A DNA stretch of 64,000 nt from assembly GCA_905234735.1 (NCBI GenBank), contig CAJOJA010000019.1, positions 1 to 64,000 of the forward strand, in the 5' to 3' direction. Positions 44,336-56,406 of this stretch are shown here, piece by piece (within the stretch, counting starts at the first letter, position 1; every line of letters starts with the position of its first letter). The notes below the pieces were generated by a model, which did not search any database, was not told the DNA's origin, and saw only the letters and a list, made by a program, of their open reading frames with translations. Origin of the DNA: an uncultured Bacteroidaceae bacterium (GTDB lineage: Bacteria; Bacteroidota; Bacteroidia; Bacteroidales; Bacteroidaceae). Both the position numbers and the translations under genes were made by a program.

Positions 44336-44438
44336 CACAATAATCCGTAATTCGCCTCCATGTTTTATAAAAAACATGTAAATAGAGATATTTTTACTTT
44401 TTTTACAACATATTGTTAGTTGTTTCGCCAATTTGTAT

Positions 44439-44446
44439 TAACTTTG
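44439..44446 (+). promoter_or_regulatory. -7 element of the C1 peptidase gene
   Basis: TAACTTTG, 18 bp before the ATG at 44465. This supports that ATG over the upstream in-frame start at 44420. Confidence 0.8.
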
Positions 44447-44464
44447 CATCCAAATAATGACATT

Positions 44465-45859
44465 ATGCAAGTAAAAACATTCTTTTTCGGACTCTTATGC
44501 TGCGGAACGATGTACGCACAACAAGCGATTACACCCGAAGTATTGAACCAACTGAGCAACCAGGGTGAGGCTACACCTGCCGAACGGGCCTTGCAGAACG
44601 CTATCCAGTCGAACGGTATCAACAAGATGGCACTGGTGGGCAACAACCAGCAGGCACTGGACACGTGGTTTTCCGTGGAAGTGAAAAACACGGGCATCTC
44701 GAATCAGGAGAGCAGCGGTCGTTGCTGGCTGTTTACGGGCACGAACGTGCTGCGCCAGCGGGCCATGAAGAATCTGGGCATCGAGGGTTTCATGTTTAGC
44801 CACGTCTACACCTTTTTCTACGACCAGTTGGAGAAGTCGAACCTCTTCCTGCAGAGCATCATCGACACCCGCAAGTTGGACATCGACTCGCAACAGGTGC
44901 AGTGGCTGATGCAGAATCCCGTCAGCGACGGTGGCACCTATACGGGTGTGGCCGACCTAGTCATGAAATACGGACTGGTGCCGAAGGACGTGATGGCCGA
45001 AACTTACGTGTCGAACAGTACCAGCGAATTCAACAGTCATCTGAAGCGCAAATTGCGCGAGATAGCCATCAATCTGCGCGAACGGAGTGAGGGCGGACAG
45101 AGCGTGAAGCAGCTGGAAGCCTACAAGCTGGAACAGCTGAAGGTCGTCTATAAGATGCTGGTCATGGCCTACGGCGAACCTGTAAAGGAATTTACCTGGG
45201 CACCAAAAGACAAGAACGGCAAACTGCTCTCCGAACCTAAACGCTATACTCCGCAGTCGTTCTACAAGGAAGTCTGCGCCCCCGAGGAAGACTTGAATGC
45301 CGACTATGTAATGCTGATGAACGACCCCAGCCGTCCCTATAATAAGGTGTACGAAATAGATATGGACCGCCACGTGTACGACGGCCACAACTGGCTCTAT
45401 CTGAACCTTGATATCGACGATTTGGCCCCGCTGGCCATTGCTTCGCTGCAGGACAGTGTGCCCATGTACTTCTCGTGCGACGTGGGCAAGCAGCTGAACC
45501 GCGCGAACGGACTGCTCGACCTGAACAACTACGACTATGCCGACCTCCTGGGCACTACCTTTGGCATGACCAAGAAACAGCGCATACAGACACACGACTC
45601 GGGCAGCAGCCACGCCATGACCCTCGTAGCCGTAGACCTCAACAAGGACGGCCGTCCCACGAAGTGGAAAGTGGAAAACTCCTGGGGACCGACGTATGGC
45701 TATAGCGGCCACCTCATCATGACCGACGAGTGGTTCCGCGAATACATGTTCCGCGTGGTGGTAAATAAGAAATATATTCCCGAAAACATTCTTTCCCTGC
45801 TGAAGCAGAAGCCCATCCGACTACCTGCATGGGACCCGATGTTCTCTGACGAGAATTGA
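44465..45859 (+). CDS. Secreted C1-family aminopeptidase (bleomycin hydrolase/PepC type)
   Basis: 464 residues from ATG 44465. A short signal peptide MQVKTFFFGLLCCGTMYAQ is followed by a papain-like domain: SSGRCWLFTG with nucleophile C87, GSSHAMTLVAVD with H383 and VENSWGPTYG with N405. Length and motif spacing fit PepC/bleomycin hydrolase, which is normally a cytoplasmic hexameric aminopeptidase. Here a signal peptide sends it to the periplasm or outside, as seen in other Bacteroidota. A 30-bp gap with an AT-rich repeat separates it from ddh. Confidence 0.93.
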   Translation: MQVKTFFFGLLCCGTMYAQQAITPEVLNQLSNQGEATPAERALQNAIQSNGINKMALVGNNQQALDTWFSVEVKNTGISNQESSGRCWLFTGTNVLRQRAMKNLGIEGFMFSHVYTFFYDQLEKSNLFLQSIIDTRKLDIDSQQVQWLMQNPVSDGGTYTGVADLVMKYGLVPKDVMAETYVSNSTSEFNSHLKRKLREIAINLRERSEGGQSVKQLEAYKLEQLKVVYKMLVMAYGEPVKEFTWAPKDKNGKLLSEPKRYTPQSFYKEVCAPEEDLNADYVMLMNDPSRPYNKVYEIDMDRHVYDGHNWLYLNLDIDDLAPLAIASLQDSVPMYFSCDVGKQLNRANGLLDLNNYDYADLLGTTFGMTKKQRIQTHDSGSSHAMTLVAVDLNKDGRPTKWKVENSWGPTYGYSGHLIMTDEWFREYMFRVVVNKKYIPENILSLLKQKPIRLPAWDPMFSDEN

Positions 45860-45888
45860 TAATTAATAATTGATAATTGATAATTAAT
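45853..45888. repeat. AT-rich heptamer array before ddh
   Basis: Five units of AATTGAT/AATTAAT end directly at the ddh start codon. Confidence 0.8.
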
Positions 45889-46788
45889 ATGGAAAAAATC
45901 AGCGTGGCCATCGTAGGTTATGGCAACATTGGAAAGTATGCCCTACAGGCATTGATTGAAGCCCCCGATATGGAAGTGGCAGGTGTGGTGCGTCGCAAAG
46001 GTGCTGAAAATCTGCCCAAGGAACTCGAAGGCTATAAGGTAGTGAAGGACATCGACGAACTGGGCAAGGTGGACGTAGCCATTCTGGCCACTCCCACCCG
46101 CAGTGTTGAAGAGTATGCCAAGCAGTATCTGGCCAAGGGAATCAACACGGTCGACTCGTTCGACATCCACGCCAAGATTGTCGACCTGCGCCGCTCACTG
46201 GATGCAGCAGCCAAGCAGGGAGGTGCCGTCAGCATCATTTCTGCCGGATGGGATCCCGGATCGGATAGTGTCGTACGCACGCTTATGGAAAGTCTGGCCC
46301 CCAAGGGCATCAGCTACACCAACTTCGGGCCAGGCCGTTCGATGGGTCACAGCGTTTGTGTACGCTCGAAGGCAGGCGTTAAAGATGCGCTCTCCATGAC
46401 CATTCCCGTGGGTCAGGGCATCCATCGCCGCATGGTGTATGTGGAACTGGAAGACGGTGCCAACCTGGACGAGGTGACCGCTGCCATCAAAGCCGACCCC
46501 TACTTTTCCTCGGACGAGACCCACGTCTTCCAGGTGGATAGTGTGGATGCGCTGAACGACGTAGGTCACGGTGTGAATCTCGTTCGTAAGGGTGTCAGCG
46601 GCCAGACCCACAACCAATTGTTTGAATTTAACATGAAGATAAACAACCCCGCTCTGACCGCCCAGGTGCTCGTAAATGTAGCCCGCGCCTCCATGCGCCA
46701 GCAGCCCGGTTGCTACACGATGATAGAGATTCCCGTCATCGACTATCTGCCCGGCGACCGCGAGGATATCATCCGGCACTTGGTATAG
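45889..46788 (+). CDS. ddh: meso-Diaminopimelate D-dehydrogenase
   Basis: 299 residues from ATG 45889. The Rossmann start is VAIVGYGNIGKYALQAL. DSFDIHAKI, ISAGWDPGSDSVVRTL, GPGRSMGHSVCVRSK and GQTHNQLFEFN are family hallmarks of Ddh. It makes meso-DAP from tetrahydrodipicolinate, ammonia and NADPH in one step, feeding lysine and peptidoglycan synthesis. This is a short-cut to the succinylase and acetylase routes. Confidence 0.95.
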   Translation: MEKISVAIVGYGNIGKYALQALIEAPDMEVAGVVRRKGAENLPKELEGYKVVKDIDELGKVDVAILATPTRSVEEYAKQYLAKGINTVDSFDIHAKIVDLRRSLDAAAKQGGAVSIISAGWDPGSDSVVRTLMESLAPKGISYTNFGPGRSMGHSVCVRSKAGVKDALSMTIPVGQGIHRRMVYVELEDGANLDEVTAAIKADPYFSSDETHVFQVDSVDALNDVGHGVNLVRKGVSGQTHNQLFEFNMKINNPALTAQVLVNVARASMRQQPGCYTMIEIPVIDYLPGDREDIIRHLV

Positions 46789-46856
46789 AAGTGTTGCAAA
46801 TTCATAATCTTTCTTAAAATACATATTGCAGCGATACAAGTAAAGCAAATAATGCG

Positions 46857-46864
46857 TACCTTTG
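46857..46864 (+). promoter_or_regulatory. -7 element very close to a start codon
   Basis: TACCTTTG lies only 5 bp before the ATG at 46870, and an earlier in-frame ATG at 46852 lies upstream of it. Transcription from here would give a message with almost no leader. Confidence 0.65.
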
Positions 46865-46869
46865 CCACC

Positions 46870-47517
46870 ATGAAACGATGGTTTGGCATATTGTTAACCC
46901 TGCTGCTTACAATAGGCAACATCCATGCTCAGGAAGAAGACCTGGGTATGGATGTTGATGATATGAACACCACAGAATTCAAGAGTGCCCGCAAACAGAC
47001 GTGGTATTGGGCCGGCAAGAACTATATCTACGAGGGCGACACCATCTGGACCATACTGATGCCCGAAATGCCCGTTTACAAACCTCTCGTATTTCGTAGC
47101 CAAAAGGAAAGGAAACGCTACAACCGACTAGTATACAACGTAAAGAAAGTGCTCCCTCTGGCCCAGCAGTGCAACGAAATGATTCAGGAGACCTATAAGG
47201 AGCTGGAATCGCTGCCCGATAAGAAGAGCAAGCAGGAACACATCAAGAAAATAGAGAAGGAAATCATGAATACCTACAAGCCCGAGATGAAAAAGTTGAC
47301 CTATTCACAAGGCAAACTGCTCATCAAATTGGTCGACCGCGAGTGCAACCAGTCGGGATACGAGGTCATCAAGGCCTTCATGGGACCCACCCGTGCCACC
47401 TTTTACCAGATATTCGCCTGGACCTTCAAGGCCAGCCTGAAGAAAGAATACGACCCCGAAGGCGATGATCGCCTCACCGAGCGTGTGGTGCGCCAGGTGG
47501 AAGCTGGATTGCTCTAA
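46870..47517 (+). CDS. DUF4294 secreted protein
   Basis: 215 residues from ATG 46870, chosen because it begins a good signal peptide (MKRWFGILLTLLLTIGNIHAQ) and because the -7 element overlaps the alternative start at 46852. The DUF4294 core follows: GDTIWTILMPEMPVYKPL, RLVYNVKKVLPLAQQCNEM, a lysine-rich coiled segment, KLLIKLVDRECNQSGYEVI and FYQIFAWTFKASLKKEYDP. The family is restricted to Bacteroidota and of unknown function. It may be leaderless. Confidence 0.85.
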   Translation: MKRWFGILLTLLLTIGNIHAQEEDLGMDVDDMNTTEFKSARKQTWYWAGKNYIYEGDTIWTILMPEMPVYKPLVFRSQKERKRYNRLVYNVKKVLPLAQQCNEMIQETYKELESLPDKKSKQEHIKKIEKEIMNTYKPEMKKLTYSQGKLLIKLVDRECNQSGYEVIKAFMGPTRATFYQIFAWTFKASLKKEYDPEGDDRLTERVVRQVEAGLL

Positions 47518-47530
47518 TTGATTCTTCTCT

Positions 47531-48349
47531 TCACCCACCAACCGCATTCATCATGATTCCACTGAATAGACGGCCGGATTGAATGCCCAATCGGCGGGCA
47601 GAGAAATGAGTATCGGGATGTTCGTAGGTGCAAATGGGAGATAGAAAGACAGCCTTATCGGAAACACCGCAGGAAAGAATTTGCAAACTATTACACTGAG
47701 GAAGGTCGATGTGCCATTTTTTTTCATGGCGACTGATGAGCAGCATATCAAAGCCTGCATCAAGAAAAGCCTCATAAACTTCGTCACCCACTTCAAAATT
47801 GTCGATATGGATTCCGGGACCTATCTGAGCCACTATGTTTTCTGGACGCGAACCATAAAAGGCTGACATTGTAGCAATAGCTTTTTCTACAATGCGGGCC
47901 ACGGTACCTCGCCATCCGGCATGAACAGCACAAACCACATGCCCTACTGTATCGTAAATGAGCACGGGAATGCAGTCAGCCGTGGAAACACCAATACAGA
48001 TGCCTGGAAGATTCGTCACTACGGCATCAACGCCTTCCAGCGCTTCGCAGCGTTCTTCCGCTGTCAGGTTCAGGAAGTTTTCATCCACACAGCAGATTTC
48101 TGTATTGTGTGTCTGACGGGGAAGTATAAGCCGATTGTCTTCTATGTCCAACAATTTACAAAGTGCCATGCGGTTTTGTTTCACGACCTCTGGGTCATCA
48201 CCACAGTAGTGCGTAATATTGAACCCGGCATAGTTTCCCCTACCCGTTCCTCCCTGTCTTGTGGTTGTGAAGGCCGTCACCTCCTTCCCCATGTCATAAT
48301 ATATTAGTTTGGGTTTTGTAATGTTTTCCTGATTCCCTGTGTATGCCAT
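47531..48349 (-). CDS. pgeF: Peptidoglycan editing factor PgeF / multicopper polyphenol oxidase family
   Basis: 272 residues. It has LPRQTHNTEICCVDE with the conserved histidine, ISTADCIPVLIYD-like (VSTADCIPVLIYD) with the cysteine, VCAVHAGWRGTVARIVEKAI, and QIGPGIHIDNFEVGDEV. The YfiH/DUF152 family hydrolyses purine nucleosides and, in E. coli, edits peptidoglycan precursors containing serine. It is the last gene of a leftward group with the SDR and the methyltransferase (gaps of 6 and 43 bp). Confidence 0.92.
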   Translation of the reverse strand: MAYTGNQENITKPKLIYYDMGKEVTAFTTTRQGGTGRGNYAGFNITHYCGDDPEVVKQNRMALCKLLDIEDNRLILPRQTHNTEICCVDENFLNLTAEERCEALEGVDAVVTNLPGICIGVSTADCIPVLIYDTVGHVVCAVHAGWRGTVARIVEKAIATMSAFYGSRPENIVAQIGPGIHIDNFEVGDEVYEAFLDAGFDMLLISRHEKKWHIDLPQCNSLQILSCGVSDKAVFLSPICTYEHPDTHFSARRLGIQSGRLFSGIMMNAVGG

Positions 48350-48355
48350 AATCTA

Positions 48356-49066
48356 CTATAATTTCATTCTGCGCCAAAGGAAATTGGGGATGAGATGCCA
48401 GAGGGCTGTCAGGAGGCGATAGCGCCAGTCGATGACGCGAATGTGCTTGTTGGAATTTATGGCGCTTACTATTTCCTTTGCCACCTGTTCTGGCCTCAGC
48501 ATCATGGGATAGTGAAAATCACCACTCAGCAGAGCCGTATCCACAAAACCTGGACGAATGTCTGTGAAACAAATACGCAAGCCTCTTGCGTTGGCTTGCT
48601 GCTCTAATGATTGAAGATAAACGTTCTGCATTGCCTTTGTGGCAGAATAGGCTGGTGCAGGTCCTAAGCCCTTGGTACCGGCTATCGACGTAATGGCTGC
48701 TATGTGTCCTTCGCCCCGTTCTGCAAAATAGCGATAAGCCTCACCTATCATTCTGGTGAAACCAACAGCATTCGTCTGCATCGTCGCCAGTTCTATGTCC
48801 TCCTGAAGTTCACGATTCTGCTTCCCAATACCAGAGGCATAGAAAAAGAGGTCCATTCCCCCCAATCGCTCTATCAGGTTTCTGAGCCTCATCGTGGCAT
48901 CCTGCTGCGTTACATCAATCTGCTCCACTTCCACATCACCAAGTTCATGCAACAGCTCAACCCTGCGAGCAGCAACGCCCAGCTTCCAACCCTCCTTTAT
49001 CAGCAGTCGAGCCACTTCCCGTCCAATGCCCGACGACGCTCCAATCACAATCGCTCGTTTCTTCAT
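48356..49066 (-). CDS. SDR family oxidoreductase
   Basis: 236 residues. It has the NAD(P)-binding GASSGIGREVARLL, FFYASGIGK (NNAG equivalent), AAITSIAG with the catalytic serine region, and PAYSATKAM (Y-x3-K). The C-terminus has a hydrophobic-basic helix (LLTALWHLIPNFLWRRMKL) that could touch the membrane. The substrate is unknown. Confidence 0.88.
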   Translation of the reverse strand: MKKRAIVIGASSGIGREVARLLIKEGWKLGVAARRVELLHELGDVEVEQIDVTQQDATMRLRNLIERLGGMDLFFYASGIGKQNRELQEDIELATMQTNAVGFTRMIGEAYRYFAERGEGHIAAITSIAGTKGLGPAPAYSATKAMQNVYLQSLEQQANARGLRICFTDIRPGFVDTALLSGDFHYPMMLRPEQVAKEIVSAINSNKHIRVIDWRYRLLTALWHLIPNFLWRRMKL

Positions 49067-49109
49067 AAAAAATCTTTTTACTTACTTAGTCAGCCATTAG
49101 AACGTCTTA

Positions 49110-49655
49110 CTAATCATAATTATTCTGTTGCTTAAATAATTTGAAAAGTTCCCAGATGACGATGCCAGCCGTTACGGAGACGTTCATGGAGTGTTTGGTG
49201 CCAAACTGGGGAATCTCCAAACAACCGTCACATAGGTCGATAACCTGTTGCTGAACGCCCTTTACCTCATTACCCAGCACTACCGCCACTTTTTCATTTT
49301 TAATTTTTAATTTTTCATCTAATAAAGTACTGCCTTCGCATTGTTCTATGGCCAACACAATATATCCCTGTTCTTTCAACCACTTCACACAATCTTCGGT
49401 TCGTTCGAAATACTTCCAGTCTACACTATCTTCTGCACCCAAGGCTGTCTTATGAATCTCAGGATGGGGTGGACGGGCCGTAATGCCGCACAAACATACT
49501 CCCGCCAATCGAAAAGCATCAGCCGTGCGAAACACACTGCCCACATTATACAACGAACGCACATGATCTAAAACCACCACCAGCGGTGTCTTCTCACTCT
49601 CCCGATATTCCTCTACCGACAGGCGCTCCATCTCCGTTATTCTGAGTTTTCTCAT
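49110..49655 (-). CDS. SpoU/TrmH-type RNA methyltransferase
   Basis: 181 residues from ATG 49655 (MRKLRITEMERLSVEEYR). SPOUT motifs are LDHVRSLYNVGSVFRTADAF, VVLGNEVKGV and IPQFGTKHSMNVSVTAGI. It methylates a ribose in tRNA or rRNA using SAM through a knotted fold. The exact target is unknown. The segment EKLKIKNEKVAVV is encoded by an in-frame heptamer array at 49290-49318, between the second and third parts of the domain. Confidence 0.92.
   Translation of the reverse strand: MRKLRITEMERLSVEEYRESEKTPLVVVLDHVRSLYNVGSVFRTADAFRLAGVCLCGITARPPHPEIHKTALGAEDSVDWKYFERTEDCVKWLKEQGYIVLAIEQCEGSTLLDEKLKIKNEKVAVVLGNEVKGVQQQVIDLCDGCLEIPQFGTKHSMNVSVTAGIVIWELFKLFKQQNNYD
49290..49318. repeat. Heptamer array inside the SpoU methyltransferase gene
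   Basis: On the coding strand AAAAATT AAAAATT AAAAATG units are translated as KLKIKNEK. Confidence 0.75.
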
Positions 49656-49696
49656 CTTATTCACAATAGATGTTAACAAATATGTGCAAAAATACA

Positions 49697-49735
49697 AATA
49701 AATTGAGAATTGAGAATTGAAAATTGAAAATTATT
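49697..49735. repeat. AT-rich heptamer array
   Basis: AATTGAGAATTGAGAATTGA and two more AATTGAA units upstream of nadA. Confidence 0.8.
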
Positions 49736-49811
49736 AACTCAGATTCATAATTATTAATAGTAATAAACAGGATTTTTCCTACTTATCATCACCTAAACCG
49801 AAAATAATTCT

Positions 49812-49819
49812 TAACTTTG
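49812..49819 (+). promoter_or_regulatory. -7 element of nadA
   Basis: TAACTTTG, about 225 bp before the nadA start. Confidence 0.65.
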
Positions 49820-50045
49820 CACTTATCATCAGGTGTTGATAACATGGACTAAATATTTAATACGTATTTAATTTACAAAAAGATAGAAAATAAATAGCAA
49901 TGTAAATAACTAACATGCTAACTTGTGATCTACGTACAATAACTTAATAAGCAAGAAAAAAGTAAAATATTTATCTACATTATCAATACCCTATTATCAT
50001 TAACATAAGTAATTCTTTATAAAAAAATAAAAATAAGATAATAAT

Positions 50046-51041
50046 ATGATGTTAAAAAGTTCGTGGAAGGAGAAAGGTTTCGTTGACGAACCTATTCCCG
50101 AGGGCATAGACCTCAAGGCAGAGATTCGTCGTATGGCTAAGGAGAAGAACGCCGTCATCATGGCTCACTACTATGTGAGCGGCGAGATTCAGGACCTTGC
50201 CGATTTCGTGGGTGACTCGCTGGCCTTGGCCCAGCAGGCAGCAAAGACGGATGCCGACATCATTGTCATGTGTGGTGTTCACTTCATGGGTGAAACCAAC
50301 AAGATACTCTGTCCTGACAAGACAGTGCTGGTGCCCGACCTGAATGCTACCTGTTCGCTGGCCGAAAGCTGTGAGGCCGGTGAATTTGAAAAGTTTGTCA
50401 AGGCACATCCCGATTATACGGTTATCAGTTACGTAAATACAACAGCTGCCACGAAGGCTGTGACCGATGTGGTGGTGACCAGCGGAAATGCCCGACAGAT
50501 TGTGGAGTCGTTGCCCAAGGATGAGAAGATAATATTCGGTCCCGACCAGAACTTGGGTGGATACATTAATAGTATAACGGGTCGATCTATGCTATTGTGG
50601 AACGGTGCGTGCCACGTGCATGAGAAGTTCTCATTAGAGAAGATTTTAGCCTTGAAACAAGAACATCCGCAGGCCAAGATACTGGTACATCCGGAGTGTA
50701 AAGGTCCCGTGGTGCGTGTTGCCGACAAGGTGGGAAGCACGGCAGCCCTGCTGAAATTTGCTATCTCAGATGACGCCACCGAGTTCATCGTTGCTACTGA
50801 AAGCGGCATCCTGCACGAGATGCAGAAACGCTGTCCGGAGAAGACGTTCATTCCTGCTCCGCCTAACGACAGCACCTGTGCCTGCAACGAGTGCAACTAT
50901 ATGAAACTCGTGACAATGGAAAAACTTTATAACTGTCTTCGTTATGAGTGGCCCGTTGTGGAGGTAGATCCTGAAATAGCCGAACGGGCCATCCGTCCCA
51001 TCAACCGTATGCTGGAGATTTCCGCCCGTCTGGGATTATAA
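50046..51041 (+). CDS. nadA: Quinolinate synthase A
   Basis: 331 residues. It has AVIMAHYYVSGEIQDLADFVGDSLALAQ, MCGVHFMGETNKIL (C76), YVNTTAATKAVTDVVVTSGNA, GPDQNLGGYI, HPECKGPVV and CACNECNYMK with the Fe-S cluster cysteines. It condenses iminoaspartate with dihydroxyacetone phosphate to quinolinate in NAD synthesis. The partner nadB is 8 kb away at 59033, so they are not in one operon. Confidence 0.96.
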   Translation: MMLKSSWKEKGFVDEPIPEGIDLKAEIRRMAKEKNAVIMAHYYVSGEIQDLADFVGDSLALAQQAAKTDADIIVMCGVHFMGETNKILCPDKTVLVPDLNATCSLAESCEAGEFEKFVKAHPDYTVISYVNTTAATKAVTDVVVTSGNARQIVESLPKDEKIIFGPDQNLGGYINSITGRSMLLWNGACHVHEKFSLEKILALKQEHPQAKILVHPECKGPVVRVADKVGSTAALLKFAISDDATEFIVATESGILHEMQKRCPEKTFIPAPPNDSTCACNECNYMKLVTMEKLYNCLRYEWPVVEVDPEIAERAIRPINRMLEISARLGL

Positions 51042-51058
51042 TACACTAACATAAAATC

Positions 51059-53272
51059 ATGGAAGAACTGCCCCAACTCATCAGTGATTTGGCACTCATT
51101 CTTATTGTTGCCGGCATAACCACCATAGTATTCAAGCGACTGAAGCAACCCTTGGTATTGGGTTATATCCTGGCTGGTTTCCTGGCTAGTCCTCATATGC
51201 CCTACACACCGAGCATTGAGGAAAACGAATCGATAGAAGTATGGAGTCAGATAGGTGTCATCTTCCTGATGTTTTCGCTGGGTCTTGAATTTTCGTTCAA
51301 GAAGATTCTTAAGGGTGGTGCTTCGCCTATCATTGCGGCCTGCTTCATCATGATGTGTATGTGGGGATTAGGGTGTGGCGCAGGCTATCTGATGGGTTGG
51401 TCGCCGATAAACTGTATGTTTGTAGGCGGTATGTTGGCCATGTCCAGTACGACCATCATCTACAAGGCTTTCGATGACATGGGACTCATGAGCCGACGGT
51501 TTGCCGGAAAGGTGATGTCGGTACTCATTTTGGAGGACATTCTTGGCATTGTGGTCATGGTATTGCTGTCGGCTATGGCGGTGAGCAACAAGTTGGAGGG
51601 AACGGCGCTCATACTGTCGCTGCTGAAGCTGGGTTTCTTCCTGCTGCTTTGGTTTTTGGTGGGCATGTGGATTGTGCCCACTTTCTTGCATAGGAACCGT
51701 TCGTTTATCAATAAGGAAACACTGGTTATCGTAAGCATTGGGCTTTGTTTCCTGATGGTGGTAGTAGCCGATTCCGTAGGTTACAGTACGGCGTTAGGTG
51801 CTTTCATGATGGGAAGCATTTTGGCCGAAACGATAGAGGCCGAACGTATAGACAGTGCCATTTCGTCTATAAAAGACCTTTTTGGTGCCATTTTCTTCGT
51901 ATCGGTGGGTATGATGGTTTCGCCTGCAGATTTGGTTGCCCACTGGTTGTCCATCGTGGTGCTGGTTGCCACCATTTTGGTTGGACAGGCTCTGTTTGGT
52001 ACGATGGGTTATCTGTTGTCGGGTTCGTCGCGCAGCGATGCCCTGATGAGCGGTTTCTCGATGGCCCAAATTGGTGAGTTTGCCTTCATCATAGCTGCCC
52101 TGGGCGAGTCATTGGGCGTGACAGAAGGATTCCTGATGCCTATTGTCGTAGCCACCAGTATCATCACCACATTCTTGACGCCGTATATGATAAAGTTGGC
52201 GGGGAAAATAAGCGGAACAAAGAAGGAGGCCAATGAAAATGTGCAGCGCGAGGTAAAGAAGGAAAAGAAGACGGTTAGCCCACTTGCAGGTTTTATAAGG
52301 AAAATAATCCTACAGACGGTCATCTACGGTGTACTGACTATTGCTGTCGTCTCGCTGTTGTTCGTATCATTATTATTAGCCTGCCGCCATGCATTTGGTC
52401 ACTGGGGGGGTAATGCCGTTTGCGGCATTCTGCTACTGCTGTTGTTAGCACCGCTGCTTCGTCCCATTGTGATGAAAAACAACACATCGGCCGAGGCACG
52501 GGCATTGTGCAATCGGGGAGGCCTCTCAGCTCTGTTTGTCAAAGTCAGCATTGTGATTCGTTTTTTCTTTGCCGTAGGTATAGTTTACTATGTAATTAAC
52601 TATCTTTCGCCTTTCCGTTGGTATTGGCATGTTCTTTTGGCTGTATTCATTGTGCTGTGCATCATACGCAGTAGGCTGGTACGGCGCATAAGCATGAAAA
52701 TGGAATCTACATTCATGGAAAACTTGATGCGGCGCGAGAATGCCAGTGGACCAGCCTATGCCCGACAATTGCGTGGACGCGACCTACACATAGCCCGTCT
52801 GTCGCTGCCCGAGGGAAGTACGTGGAGTGGAAAGACATTGGCTCAGCTGCACATAGGTGGTCGCGACGGTGTACATGTAGCGGCCATCGTTCGTGATCAT
52901 CACCGTATCAATGTACCCGGTGGCAACAGTATGCTGTTTCCTCACGATGTACTGGAAGTGGTAGGCGACGACCAGAGCATCGAACAATTTAATCAGCGCA
53001 TGAGCAGTGAGGTGAAGAAAATGGGCGATACGAATGCCGATATGATGCAACTTATCTGTATAGAAGTGGGACCGGACACGATTTTCGAAGGTGTGTTTGT
53101 CAAGGATAGTGGCATCCGCAATCAGTATCGCTGCATGGTGGTGGGTGTAGAAGACCGTAAGGGCAATATGCGCGCGGTAGGTGCCGACCATCGGATTACG
53201 TGCGGCAATAAGCTCTGGGTGGCTGGTAGCTATGAAGAATTGAGCCGGCTGAAGAAAGAGTTTACACACTAA
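51059..53272 (+). CDS. CPA2-family cation:proton antiporter with C-terminal RCK_C domains
   Basis: 737 residues. About 12 membrane segments of the Kef/CPA2 type occupy residues 1-380 (VLGYILAGFLASPHMPYTP, GLEFSFKKILKGG, ALGAFMMGSILAETIEAERI). A charged linker, a second block of three or four membrane helices (about 405-530) and two TrkA_C/RCK_C-like domains follow (LPEGSTWSGKTLAQL to VVGDDQSIEQF, and GVFVKDSGIRNQYRCMVVGV to the end). No TrkA_N nucleotide-binding domain is seen. It probably exchanges K+ or Na+ for protons. It starts 17 bp after nadA. Confidence 0.92.
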   Translation: MEELPQLISDLALILIVAGITTIVFKRLKQPLVLGYILAGFLASPHMPYTPSIEENESIEVWSQIGVIFLMFSLGLEFSFKKILKGGASPIIAACFIMMCMWGLGCGAGYLMGWSPINCMFVGGMLAMSSTTIIYKAFDDMGLMSRRFAGKVMSVLILEDILGIVVMVLLSAMAVSNKLEGTALILSLLKLGFFLLLWFLVGMWIVPTFLHRNRSFINKETLVIVSIGLCFLMVVVADSVGYSTALGAFMMGSILAETIEAERIDSAISSIKDLFGAIFFVSVGMMVSPADLVAHWLSIVVLVATILVGQALFGTMGYLLSGSSRSDALMSGFSMAQIGEFAFIIAALGESLGVTEGFLMPIVVATSIITTFLTPYMIKLAGKISGTKKEANENVQREVKKEKKTVSPLAGFIRKIILQTVIYGVLTIAVVSLLFVSLLLACRHAFGHWGGNAVCGILLLLLLAPLLRPIVMKNNTSAEARALCNRGGLSALFVKVSIVIRFFFAVGIVYYVINYLSPFRWYWHVLLAVFIVLCIIRSRLVRRISMKMESTFMENLMRRENASGPAYARQLRGRDLHIARLSLPEGSTWSGKTLAQLHIGGRDGVHVAAIVRDHHRINVPGGNSMLFPHDVLEVVGDDQSIEQFNQRMSSEVKKMGDTNADMMQLICIEVGPDTIFEGVFVKDSGIRNQYRCMVVGVEDRKGNMRAVGADHRITCGNKLWVAGSYEELSRLKKEFTH

Positions 53273-53314
53273 TCTCCAGTCCGGCTCAGGGGAAAAATAC
53301 AACCTGTTTACCTT

Positions 53315-56281
<2,967 letters not shown>

Positions 56282-56307
56282 TTATAGTTATGGTTGTTTT
56301 CTCGCTG

Positions 56308-56315
56308 CAAATATA
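56308..56315 (-). promoter_or_regulatory. -7 element of the xylanase fusion gene
   Basis: TATATTTG on the minus strand, 38 bp before the start codon at 56269. Confidence 0.65.
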
Positions 56316-56319
56316 CAAC

Positions 56320-56353
56320 AGGCACGCACATTATTCAAGTAATGCGCGTGCCT
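56320..56353. terminator. 34-bp inverted repeat, terminator or operator
   Basis: AGGCACGCACATTA pairs with TAATGCGCGTGCCT (one mismatch) around TTCAAG. It lies after the stop of the HAD-thioesterase gene, so it could end that transcript, but no T-run follows. It also covers the -33 zone of the xylanase promoter, so it could be an operator. Confidence 0.55.
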
Positions 56354-56406
56354 AATTTATTGTATGCAACGAAAATAGTATAAAAAGGAAACAAAAGCGA
56401 TATTTG

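Larger units (their letters stand above)
49656..50045. other. AT-rich intergenic region and nadA leader
   Basis: It contains a heptamer array at 49697-49735, a -7 element at 49812-49819 and then about 220 bp of very AT-rich sequence up to nadA. A 2-codon ATG-GAC-TAA lies near 49843. I see no gene. The long leader may carry regulation, but no known riboswitch was recognised. Confidence 0.55.
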
